Shown here: positions 1 to 5,347 of the stretch, one piece after another
Position numbering within the stretch: the first letter of the stretch is position 1
Layout: the number at the start of each line of letters is the position of its first letter
Source: Balneolaceae bacterium
Lineage (GTDB): Bacteria > Bacteroidota > Rhodothermia > Balneolales > Balneolaceae
DNA: 5,347 bases
Reading direction: 5' to 3'
NCBI GenBank assembly: GCA_007127395.1
Contig: SKZL01000100.1
Span: 1 to 5,347, forward strand
The notes under the pieces: model-generated
The model's input: only the letters and a program-made list of their open reading frames with translations
The model's database searches: none
What the model was told of the DNA's origin: nothing
Made by a program: the position numbers and the translations under genes

Positions 1-189
1 CACAAATGCGATGAAACAGATTGTTGTCGGGAAGTTTTTCATCTCCCGGATCAGATCTTTCCGGGTCCCATCAGGCAGCGGATCACCTAAACCCATCGGA
101 TCTTGCGCATATTGATCTGTAAGCATCAGAATAGCATCTGCATGCTTCTTATTTGACAAATCCGCCTCAACAATTTCTAACTCTTTCAT
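1..189 (-). CDS. GNAT-family acetyltransferase, N-terminal part (runs off window)
   Basis: An open frame of 63 codons starts at 189 and runs off the low-coordinate end without a stop, so only the N-terminus is visible. The start is set by a GAGGAAG ribosome binding site at 201-195, five bases before the ATG. The protein begins MKELEIVEADLSNKKHAD and then has a DPMGLGDPLPDGTR segment around residues 31-44. I recognise this pattern from the N-termini of a group of GNAT N-acetyltransferases, which move an acetyl group from acetyl-CoA to an amine. The acetyl-CoA binding loop would lie in the missing part, so substrate and activity cannot be judged. It has its own upstream region after the terminator of the copper-protein gene, so it is probably transcribed separately. 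The family call rests on N-terminal resemblance only. Confidence 0.68.
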   Translation of the reverse strand, partial: MKELEIVEADLSNKKHADAILMLTDQYAQDPMGLGDPLPDGTRKDLIREMKNFPTTICFIAFV

Positions 190-284
190 GGATACTTCCT
201 CATTTTGAACCGGCTGTATGGATCATCTTCAACCTCCACAACCTTTTACCGGTATTCTTCAACACTCAAAATAGTATTTCAAAA

Positions 285-310
285 CCTATTTAGAAAGATT
301 TTCAAATAGG
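285..310. repeat. Inverted repeat / hairpin upstream of the acetyltransferase gene
   Basis: CCTATTT at 285-291 pairs with AAATAGG at 304-310. The inner arms GAAA (293-296) and TTTC (300-303) also pair, leaving one bulged base (292) and a three-base loop. This gives an 11-bp, mostly A+T stem. It lies just past the terminator of the blue copper gene and about 95 bp before the acetyltransferase start. On the minus strand it is followed by only four T residues, so it is a poor terminator. It may be a back-up terminator, an mRNA-end structure or an operator; the sequence does not decide. Confidence 0.4.
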
Positions 311-318
311 CGGCCAAC

Positions 319-350
319 AAAAAAAGGCCATGCTGTTCACATCGCCTTTT
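319..350 (-). terminator. Intrinsic terminator after the blue copper protein gene
   Basis: On the minus strand, AAAAGGC (350-344) pairs with GCCTTTT (328-322). After one G/G mismatch the stem continues with ATG pairing with CAT, around a seven-base loop. The distal arm runs into seven consecutive T residues (325-319). It lies 24 bp beyond the stop of the blue copper gene, in the right orientation to end that transcript and probably the whole oxidase unit. Confidence 0.8.
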
Positions 351-374
351 GAATTGCTTAAACCTGCTGTTAAC

Positions 375-920
375 CTATTCAACAATCAGTTTACCAACCA
401 TTCCGCCTGCAAAGTGGCCGGGGAATGTACAAACATAGTCATACTCACCGGGTGTCTCCGGAACAGTAAATGTGATCGTATCGGTTTCACCGTTGCCCAG
501 CATTGCTGTAGCCACAATAACCTGGTCAGAAAAAGCAGGTGCAATGTATTCGGTATCACGCGCTGTGATCGAAGCTCTTGCAAAAGCGTCTACATCTGTA
601 CCCAGATCAACGAGGGCAAGGTTGTGTGACATCGCTGTCGGTGGCAGGTTACTGATGGTTGTCAGGCGAATTCTGATCTCTTCACCGGGAGCTGCTTCAA
701 TAGCTTCAAGCAACACATACTGACCAGCCTGGCCGCCAGTGCGAAGGCCCTCAGCCGGCTCACTGACTACAAACTTCATGTCATCGGTTCCGATAATTTC
801 AATCGTTCTGACTCCGTCATCTACAACTTCCTCAACCGTTTCTGCAGCTTCTTCACCGCCACAAGCGGCAAGACCAAAAACAAGTGCCAGGATAATTGTA
901 CTAAATAGTATTTTTTTCAT
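375..920 (-). CDS. Auracyanin/azurin-like blue copper lipoprotein
   Basis: The 181-residue protein is a type 1 (blue) copper electron carrier anchored to the membrane as a lipoprotein. Residues 1-19 form a lipoprotein signal peptide ending in the lipobox LAAC with Cys20. An acidic linker follows at about 22-35, then one cupredoxin domain from about 36 to 181. The expected copper ligands are His99 (in AMSHN), Cys164, His169 and Met174 near the C-terminus (segment YDYVCTFPGH then FAGGM). The ligand spacing is C-x4-H-x4-M. Azurin has C-x4-H-x3-M, whereas auracyanins from Chloroflexus have, as I recall, the spacing seen here. The gene lies 86 bp after the SCO chaperone gene and ends the oxidase unit, so I infer that it gives electrons to the CuA site or otherwise serves this oxidase. 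The start is the only one that keeps the signal peptide, although no clear ribosome binding site precedes it. The copper-protein call is firm; the electron partner is inferred. Confidence 0.9.
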   Translation of the reverse strand: MKKILFSTIILALVFGLAACGGEEAAETVEEVVDDGVRTIEIIGTDDMKFVVSEPAEGLRTGGQAGQYVLLEAIEAAPGEEIRIRLTTISNLPPTAMSHNLALVDLGTDVDAFARASITARDTEYIAPAFSDQVIVATAMLGNGETDTITFTVPETPGEYDYVCTFPGHFAGGMVGKLIVE

Positions 921-1006
921 TGTATTAATTATTGTGTGATTTTTATTTCAGTATCGTTATCAAGAACAAATACCCGTTCTCAATCATTCTGCAGAAGATA
1001 CATATT
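921..1006 (-). other. 86-bp spacer between SCO gene and blue copper gene
   Basis: This A+T-rich stretch has no convincing terminator. The only hairpin is AGAAC (963-967) with GTTCT (976-980), a 5-bp stem without a T tract. Read-through from the SCO gene is therefore likely. A weak promoter-like pair on the minus strand (TTGAGA, 16 bases, GATAAC) could allow separate expression of the copper protein, but the match is too poor to call. Confidence 0.4.
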
Positions 1007-1627
1007 TTAAGATTGGTTTAACAGCTTTTGGATATCTTTCACGACCTCATCCTTATCCAGTTCACTTCCGGGATAATTTCTTCTGATCTGTCCTTTTTCA
1101 TCAATCAGTGTAACGCGATCTGTATGATCGATAAAATAGACCGGTGTTCCGGACTCCGTAAATCTGGTTGGTGATTTTAGTGTTCCGATTCTTAACCTCT
1201 CTAGTATGGCTTCCACATTTTGAGGTTCACCCGTCAGTAGATACCAGTTGTCCTGATCCAGTCTGTAGTTGGATGCATATTCACTCAAGACATCCGGTGT
1301 ATCGCGTTGTGGATCAAATGAGATGCTGATCAGCATGAAATCGTCACGATCCGCAAACTCCTGCTGGATATCCCTCATATTAAATGTGATGATCGGGCAG
1401 ATATCCGGACAGTGAGTATAGACATAGCCGATCAATACCACTTTCCCCTGAACTGCGGCTGGAAAAGATATCTGCTCATGAAATTGATTGATCAGGTGAT
1501 ACTCTTCACCTTCCAGTGTATCCTTAACCGATAATCGATCACACCCGGGTACTGTCATTAACAGCACCCAGATGAAGATCAATAATTTTCGGTAAGATTT
1601 ATACACTTGAGCCTTCTCAGTCAGCAT
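1007..1627 (-). CDS. SCO1/SenC/PrrC-family copper chaperone for the oxidase
   Basis: The 206-residue protein belongs to the SCO1/SenC family, thioredoxin-fold proteins that bind copper outside the cytoplasm and help build the CuA centre of cytochrome oxidase. The copper motif CPDIC is at residues 73-77, just after the GYVYTHC strand, and the third ligand is likely His168 in FIDHTD. DPQRDTP at 105-111 is another family hallmark. Residues 14-28 are hydrophobic and end in VPGC (Cys29), which could be a lipobox, although proline before the glycine is unusual; otherwise the segment is a membrane anchor. The length is normal for the family. The gene starts 23 bp after the stop of subunit I and is surely cotranscribed with it, which supports a role in loading this oxidase. 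The ribosome binding site is weak (GAG near 1640), so the start rests on the complete N-terminal hydrophobic segment. Confidence 0.93.
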   Translation of the reverse strand: MLTEKAQVYKSYRKLLIFIWVLLMTVPGCDRLSVKDTLEGEEYHLINQFHEQISFPAAVQGKVVLIGYVYTHCPDICPIITFNMRDIQQEFADRDDFMLISISFDPQRDTPDVLSEYASNYRLDQDNWYLLTGEPQNVEAILERLRIGTLKSPTRFTESGTPVYFIDHTDRVTLIDEKGQIRRNYPGSELDKDEVVKDIQKLLNQS

Positions 1628-1650
1628 TATGTCTCAACTCATTTACATCA

Positions 1651-3342
1651 TTATCGAAGCGGAACAGGGCTATTTGGTGAATATGGCGGTGAACCACCAT
1701 AGGTAGCCTGTAGCACATCAATGATAACAGGAGTATATGAAAGCACGATTAAGATGACCGCAATGATTATATATGGCTTGAAGTTTCTGAGCCATGTTGC
1801 CGGTTCATCATGATATGCTTCCGATATTGGGAATGTCACAAAAGAACCTTCCTCCGTCGATTCGCCTTTCGAGAAGACCGTTCCGAAGAAAGATACCAGA
1901 TAGACGACAATCCCTATAAACATGATCACACCACCTACTACACTGATATCGATGTAGAAAATCCAGTCGGGCTGATAAAGTACACTATCCGGATTGGCAT
2001 AAGATGCGCCGGTATTGGTTCTTCTCGGCATACCTAACAGTCCGCCAAATTTAAGTCCGTACGACATAATAAAGAGTCCGATCGTATAGATATATGGCGA
2101 TATAAGTGCCCATCCTTTTAAGCGTATCTTTTTATGCATAAACTGTCCGACCAGGTATAAGCTGCCTCCCAAAAATGCGAGCAGAACCGGCCCGGCAACA
2201 GTCAAGTGAAAGTGCCCCGGTACCCATGCAGTGTTATGAACCACCGTATTCATTTGATAGGAAGCGTTGATGATACCACCGATCCCTCCAAAAATAAAGA
2301 TGATCAAACCCAGGATTAAATAGGCAAAAAACCACTTCTCTTTATCGAAATAGGGTAGTTTCCACATCCAGCCGAACAGGCCTTTCCCTCCGTTCTTTTT
2401 CCCCGCATACTCCAGAGAAGCAGCCAGGGTGAATGCGGTGATCAAACTTGGCAGTGCAACCGCAAACGTAAAGACACCATGCAACAGTTTCCACTGTGAA
2501 CCGATTGCAGGATCCATATACTGGTGATGTGTCCCTACAGGTATGGAGAACAGGATAAAGAGCATAAAGACCAGGCGTCCTGCCATATCCGAATAGAGCT
2601 TGCCGCCTGCCAGTTTCGGCATAAAGACATAATACATCACATAAGCCGGCAACAGCCAGAAATAGACCAGCGGGTGACCAAAGAACCAGAAGAGGGTTCG
2701 TGCCAGCATCACATTCACTTCATCAACCAACCCCAAAGACCAAGGCAGAAGCATAAAAAGGATCTCAACAGCTACAGCGAGTGTAGCGATGAACCAGATG
2801 ATAAAGGTGGTAAACATTCCAACAACCGCCATGGGTGTCTTCTTCCCTTCATTCTCTTTACGCCACTGCAGGTACATCGGAACCCAGTTAAAGAAAGCTA
2901 CCCAAGATCCCACGACCAGAAGTGTCAGGCCGATATAAAAGAGTGGATGAGCCTTCAATGGCGGGTAGAAAGTGTAAAGAACGGTGGCTTCACCGATCAA
3001 TATTACGATTGCCGCCATTACCGAACCCACCAGCATCAAAATACCAGATGTCCAGGCAATTTTGCTGTTCAGATGCTTTCTGAGTGAATATGGTACAAGC
3101 GCATTGCCCAGTGCCACCGCAAAAAAGGTGGTAAAGACGATCGCGTTAAGTACTCCATGAAACGTGAGCCCTTTGTAGTAATCACCGCCAACAAACGGGT
3201 CGCTCTGAATAATACCGGCCCTAAACATCGTCTGCATCAAACCGCCATAGATGCCGATAAAGAGCAGCACCATCGGGATGATGATCAGTACGGCATTCAG
3301 GTTCTTAATCGATTTGGTAAATCTGAATGTATCTGTTGTCAT
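1651..3342 (-). CDS. cbaA: ba3-type (B-family) cytochrome c oxidase subunit I
   Basis: The 563-residue protein is the catalytic heme-copper subunit that reduces oxygen to water and pumps protons in the cytoplasmic membrane. About 13 hydrophobic segments are visible. Expected ligands are His62 and His379 for the low-spin heme, His377 for the active-site heme (both in WVPGHFHL), and His223, His272 and His273 for CuB. Tyr227 in GHPLVYFW is the cross-linked tyrosine. The HGVLNAIVFT and PVGTHHQYMDP segments are typical of the Thermus ba3 branch, and the D-channel motifs of A-family oxidases are absent. K-channel positions also fit that branch: Tyr234, Tyr238, Ser299 and Thr302. The start is one base after the stop of subunit II (TGA, T, ATG), with GGAGG at 3356-3352 inside the end of that gene, so the two are translationally linked. 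The C-terminus ends in a proline/serine-rich tail (about 551-563). Confidence 0.97.
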   Translation of the reverse strand: MTTDTFRFTKSIKNLNAVLIIIPMVLLFIGIYGGLMQTMFRAGIIQSDPFVGGDYYKGLTFHGVLNAIVFTTFFAVALGNALVPYSLRKHLNSKIAWTSGILMLVGSVMAAIVILIGEATVLYTFYPPLKAHPLFYIGLTLLVVGSWVAFFNWVPMYLQWRKENEGKKTPMAVVGMFTTFIIWFIATLAVAVEILFMLLPWSLGLVDEVNVMLARTLFWFFGHPLVYFWLLPAYVMYYVFMPKLAGGKLYSDMAGRLVFMLFILFSIPVGTHHQYMDPAIGSQWKLLHGVFTFAVALPSLITAFTLAASLEYAGKKNGGKGLFGWMWKLPYFDKEKWFFAYLILGLIIFIFGGIGGIINASYQMNTVVHNTAWVPGHFHLTVAGPVLLAFLGGSLYLVGQFMHKKIRLKGWALISPYIYTIGLFIMSYGLKFGGLLGMPRRTNTGASYANPDSVLYQPDWIFYIDISVVGGVIMFIGIVVYLVSFFGTVFSKGESTEEGSFVTFPISEAYHDEPATWLRNFKPYIIIAVILIVLSYTPVIIDVLQATYGGSPPYSPNSPVPLR

Positions 3343-3343
3343 A

Positions 3344-3817
3344 TCAGAGGGCCTCCGCTACTTCAGGTTCATCCAGTTCGGCCTCAATAATAAACCGGCC
3401 GGCCATCGTGTGATGTGCTGCACCACAAAATTCATGGCACGCAAACATATATTCACCGGGCTCATCAAATGTAACCCTCATATAGTTGATTGCACCCGGA
3501 ATAGCCATCAGATTAACATTCCTCCGTTCAATCTTAAACCCATGCATGATATCCTGTGACGTTACATACAGATCAACGGTTGAACCTACAGGCAGCCTAA
3601 CGACAGAGGGCTGAAATGCCCACATTCTGGCCACCATCTGCAGCTCGTAAGTATCCGGGCCTGTCTGAAAAAGCGTATCTGTTTCAAACGGCTCCATATC
3701 CGTGATACAAGTTGGCACATCGATATCCTGTGCAATTGCAGCATACATGATCCCGATAAAAAAGACCACCAACATCACACCGCTCAGTATTAATGCTATT
3801 TTTTCCGATTTATCCAT
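3344..3817 (-). CDS. cbaB: ba3-type cytochrome c oxidase subunit II (CuA subunit)
   Basis: The 157-residue protein carries the binuclear CuA centre that takes electrons from a soluble or tethered donor and passes them to subunit I. It has one membrane helix (about 9-29) and a periplasmic cupredoxin domain. The CuA ligands are visible: His92 (in DIMHGF), Cys127, Glu129 (by its backbone), Cys131, His135 and Met138, in CHEFCGAAHHTM. The single helix and short length match the B-family rather than the two-helix A-family subunit. Glu5, just before the helix, aligns by eye with the glutamate at the entrance of the K proton channel in Thermus ba3 oxidase. A GAGGG ribosome binding site (3829-3825) overlaps the end of the subunit IIa gene, four bases upstream. 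Cys37, soon after the membrane helix, is an extra cysteine outside the CuA site. Confidence 0.96.
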   Translation of the reverse strand: MDKSEKIALILSGVMLVVFFIGIMYAAIAQDIDVPTCITDMEPFETDTLFQTGPDTYELQMVARMWAFQPSVVRLPVGSTVDLYVTSQDIMHGFKIERRNVNLMAIPGAINYMRVTFDEPGEYMFACHEFCGAAHHTMAGRFIIEAELDEPEVAEAL

Positions 3818-3821
3818 TTTA

Positions 3822-3956
3822 TCACCCTCTGCTTAAAAGTTCAAAGTAAAGTGTAAACCAGACTATCGTGAAAAACACCATCAAAACTATAAAAAATGCC
3901 AGGGCACCTTTTGGCTGAAAATCCTCAGCTTCGTGTTCTGCATCTTTATTTTCCAT
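3822..3956 (-). CDS. cbaD: ba3 oxidase small subunit IIa (single-helix, 44 residues)
   Basis: This 44-codon gene encodes a small membrane protein with a charged N-terminus (MENKDAEHEAEDF), then QPKGALAFFIV leading into one helix (about 18-38), and ends in LLSRG. The Thermus ba3 oxidase has a 34-residue subunit IIa with a closely similar KPKGALA...FFARG layout, as I recall it; there it packs against the core subunits as a single helix. The position supports the call: it is the first gene of the unit, its TGA is four bases before the subunit II start, and it has GGGGG at 3965-3961. An ATG at 3967 lies in another frame and gives no membrane protein, so it was rejected as start. Its role is probably structural. 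Confidence 0.86.
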   Translation of the reverse strand: MENKDAEHEAEDFQPKGALAFFIVLMVFFTIVWFTLYFELLSRG

Positions 3957-4004
3957 TCTTCCCCCATTTGGTTTTGATTAATGCGCTAAAATAAGCTAAA
4001 AGAA

Positions 4005-4033
4005 ATGATAAAGTAAAAAGACAAGTATGTCCA
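4005..4033 (-). promoter_or_regulatory. Sigma70-like promoter of the oxidase unit
   Basis: On the minus strand TGGACA (4033-4028, five of six matches to TTGACA) is separated by exactly 17 bases from TATCAT (4010-4005, five of six matches to TATAAT). Transcription would begin near 3998, leaving a leader of about 40 bases before the subunit IIa start. It lies just past the terminator of the upstream unit, which is where a promoter is needed. Confidence 0.6.
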
Positions 4034-4042
4034 ATATCTTTC

Positions 4043-4075
4043 AAAAAAAAAAGCCCGGCTTTTCGGCCAGGCTTT
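4043..4075 (-). terminator. Intrinsic terminator after the TSGG-repeat protein gene
   Basis: On the minus strand AAAGCC (4075-4070) pairs with GGCTTT (4055-4050), with an inner GGC/GCC pairing after one mismatch and a six-base loop. Ten consecutive T residues (4052-4043) follow. It sits 22 bp beyond the stop of the repeat protein gene and isolates that unit from the oxidase unit. Confidence 0.88.
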
Positions 4076-4097
4076 ATATACATTATTTTATTTAAAA

Positions 4098-5030
4098 TCA
4101 ATAGTTTAAAGAAACAGAACCGCCTGATGTCCTGGCAGAAATCTGGGGTCCTCCATCACCTATTTTTCCAACAATTCGATTATTTTCGAACTCACCGCTG
4201 AAATTTCTGAGCTGTGTATTCACCCGATTGCCCCTCAGATTCAGCTCGAAATCTGTAGCTCCATTGAGATCGATCCGAATACTTCCACCGCTGGTCTGCA
4301 GGTTCACATCATCGTAAAGTGACAACAGATTGGCGCGTATTGACCCGCCGCTGGTACGTGCATCAAGCTTTGCTGCAATATTGTCCATCCTGATACTGCC
4401 GCCGGATGTTCGCAAGTCACCTACGCCTTCCAGTCCGTCTACTGAAATTGAACCACCGCTTGTTCGGGCTTCAATCATCCCTGCAAAATCTTCAATGGTG
4501 ATACCGCCACCGGATGTGCGAACTACTGCGTTACCATGAATATTTACAACACTCACACTGCCGCCGCTTGTTCTTAAATCGATATCATTCATCAGGTTTC
4601 TGGCTGAAACACTGCCACCGCTTGTTGATCCGTTCACTTCTGTATGAACCGGTACATAAGCCCTGAATGAAATTGAGATGTTGCGAGACATCCTCAGAAT
4701 TGAGAATCCGGAGCCTTCCCTGGTAGCCTCAGCCCTGACCAGATCCCCATCCTGGTATATTTCCAGATCGAAATCAGAAAGATCGGTATCTGATGTATCA
4801 AGATAACGGGAACCTCTTCGGACATAGGTTTCAATGACGATTTCATTCTCGTCGTGCCCAATCACCTCAAGGGAACCGCCGGAAGTGCGCAATTCAAGTG
4901 CCGGTGCGGAGGTTGGCGTAAAAGTGTCCACACGGTACGCATTGCTTCTGTTTTGAGCCTCAATCACATTTATAAATGTCAGTATAAATGTGAGCAAGGC
5001 AAGAACGGTTTTAATAAATTTTGATGCCAT
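4098..5030 (-). CDS. Secreted DUF4097-type protein with TSGG beta-repeats
   Basis: The 310-residue protein has a signal peptide (about 1-25, ending in VIEA before QNR) and no other membrane segment, so it is exported. Its body carries nine TSGG motifs, at Thr49, 136, 154, 172, 190, 208, 226, 246 and 301. The six from 136 to 226 are spaced exactly 18 residues apart, each as (R)TSGGS followed by alternating hydrophobic residues, which suggests a beta-helix or beta-solenoid with one turn per repeat. This resembles the DUF4097 family, called putative adhesins by domain databases; the biochemical function is unknown. A segment at about 60-130 without the motif may be a separate strand-rich part. 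AGAGG lies just upstream of the start, and the gene follows the 41-residue membrane protein gene by 44 bp, so the two are probably one operon. The last TSGG lies ten residues from the end. Confidence 0.85.
   Translation of the reverse strand: MASKFIKTVLALLTFILTFINVIEAQNRSNAYRVDTFTPTSAPALELRTSGGSLEVIGHDENEIVIETYVRRGSRYLDTSDTDLSDFDLEIYQDGDLVRAEATREGSGFSILRMSRNISISFRAYVPVHTEVNGSTSGGSVSARNLMNDIDLRTSGGSVSVVNIHGNAVVRTSGGGITIEDFAGMIEARTSGGSISVDGLEGVGDLRTSGGSIRMDNIAAKLDARTSGGSIRANLLSLYDDVNLQTSGGSIRIDLNGATDFELNLRGNRVNTQLRNFSGEFENNRIVGKIGDGGPQISARTSGGSVSLNY
4322..4626 (-). repeat. Degenerate 54-bp tandem repeat inside the TSGG protein gene
   Basis: The six TSGG units at codons 136, 154, 172, 190, 208 and 226 recur every 54 bp. 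The serine of TSGG is coded by AGC in four units (136, 154, 190, 226) and by TCC in two (172, 208). Switching between these codon sets needs two base changes, so the units are old and kept by protein selection rather than recently copied. The ends given are approximate. Confidence 0.75.
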
Positions 5031-5074
5031 GATCAGCCTCTTTAGGTAAGATTTAAATTAGATAGAGTATCTAT

Positions 5075-5200
5075 TCAATTACGTGACTTCAACTCTTGAT
5101 GCATTTCATCGAGAGTTTTTTGAATTTTTTGCAGCAATCCGTGAACACCGCCCAGCAAGCCGATAATGATGAGAGCCGCAACAATTGCAATCCAATCCAT
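5075..5200 (-). CDS. Small single-helix membrane protein, 41 residues, function unknown
   Basis: This gene encodes 41 residues: a hydrophobic helix at about 3-19 (DWIAIVAALIIIGLLGG) and a charged, probably helical tail (about 24-41, LQKIQKTLDEMHQELKSRN). I do not recognise a family. That it is real is supported by a strong GAGGAG ribosome binding site (5212-5207) six bases before the ATG, the clean hydrophobic-then-amphipathic layout, and its place between an ECF-type promoter and the DUF4097-type gene. Such small proteins may modulate a partner in the membrane, for instance by protein contact through the tail, but nothing in the sequence names a partner. Translation into the 44-bp spacer stops at 5075, and the repeat protein starts at 5030. 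Confidence 0.72.
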   Translation of the reverse strand: MDWIAIVAALIIIGLLGGVHGLLQKIQKTLDEMHQELKSRN

Positions 5201-5266
5201 AACTTTCTCCTCAGTAGTCGTTAACAGTTATTCCTGAATGTGTGATAACAGACAGTTGTTTTTCAT

Positions 5267-5292
5267 TACGCATCGCTTTAAACAGAGTTTCA
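5267..5292 (-). promoter_or_regulatory. ECF sigma-factor type promoter (TGAAAC-N16-CGTA)
   Basis: On the minus strand TGAAAC (5292-5287) is followed after exactly 16 bases by CGTA (5270-5267). This equals the consensus of Bacillus subtilis sigma-W and resembles the AAC/CGT pattern shared by many ECF sigma factors. Transcription would begin near 5260, about 60 bases before the small membrane protein start. In B. subtilis a DUF4097 gene (yvlB) is in the sigma-W regulon, which makes the match more meaningful. No sigma factor gene is in the window. Confidence 0.55.
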
Positions 5293-5347
5293 AAATGATT
5301 ACAAAAAATTATTAAACCTGTTTTATCCGGATGTATCTCTCTAAATA
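5293..5347. other. A+T-rich region upstream of the ECF-type promoter
   Basis: No open frame, convincing hairpin terminator or operator-like repeat was found in these last 55 bases. They probably belong to the intergenic region before a gene lying outside the window. Confidence 0.4.

Noticed and set aside
386..583. A 65-codon minus-strand frame inside the blue copper gene
   Set aside because: It is an alternative frame of a gene with clear copper ligands and a signal peptide.
330..629. A 99-codon plus-strand frame with many cysteines
   Set aside because: It overlaps the terminator and the blue copper gene on the other strand, has no supporting ribosome binding site, and gives no recognisable protein.
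961..983. Small inverted repeat AGAAC/GTTCT between the SCO and blue copper genes, considered as a terminator
   Set aside because: The stem is only 5 bp with an 8-base loop and no T tract follows, so termination is unlikely.
2524..3087. A 187-codon plus-strand open frame opposite the oxidase subunit I gene
   Set aside because: It lies wholly inside a gene with all family ligands, its product is rich in His, Gln and Lys with no recognisable domain, and it is best read as an antisense shadow.
3837..3967. An alternative upstream ATG (3967) for the small gene at the head of the oxidase unit
   Set aside because: It is in a different frame, does not encode the membrane helix, and would place the GGGGG ribosome binding site inside the frame.
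4330..4539. A plus-strand frame with repeated PPLVRAS/PPDVR-like peptides
   Set aside because: The repeats are the reverse-strand reading of the TSGG codons, so they follow from the real gene on the minus strand.

Overview
The window is a compact bacterial segment with every recognisable gene on the minus strand, so transcription runs from high to low coordinates. It holds two transcription units, each with a promoter-like sequence at its head, plus the start of a further gene at the low-coordinate edge. The FCB-type lineage is inferred, not proven. A B-family oxidase, an auracyanin-like cupredoxin lipoprotein and a DUF4097-type surface protein would suit Balneolota or Rhodothermota. Clear Shine-Dalgarno sequences before most genes and a sigma70-like promoter argue against the core Bacteroidia and Flavobacteriia. 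No rRNA, tRNA, insertion sequence or CRISPR array was seen.

Region 1 (5347 down to 4043) is a likely envelope-stress unit. A TGAAAC-N16-CGTA sequence, the classic ECF sigma-factor layout, lies upstream of a 41-residue single-helix membrane protein that is preceded by a strong ribosome binding site. This is followed 44 bp later by a 310-residue secreted protein built on TSGG repeats, five of whose intervals are exactly 18 residues. A strong intrinsic terminator closes the unit.

Region 2 (4033 down to 319) is a respiratory unit. A good sigma70-like promoter precedes four closely packed genes: a 44-residue oxidase subunit IIa, the CuA subunit II, the heme-copper subunit I of a ba3-type (B-family) cytochrome c oxidase, and a SCO1/SenC copper chaperone. 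After an 86-bp gap without a terminator comes an auracyanin/azurin-like blue copper lipoprotein, then an intrinsic terminator. The genes make one story: the oxidase core, the chaperone that loads its copper, and a membrane-tethered copper protein that is a plausible electron donor to CuA.

Region 3 (318 down to 1) holds a hairpin-forming inverted repeat and the first 63 codons of a GNAT acetyltransferase-like gene that runs off the window.

The most rewarding items are the small subunit IIa gene, the auracyanin-like donor at the end of the oxidase unit, and the ECF-type promoter in front of the small membrane protein and TSGG-repeat pair.
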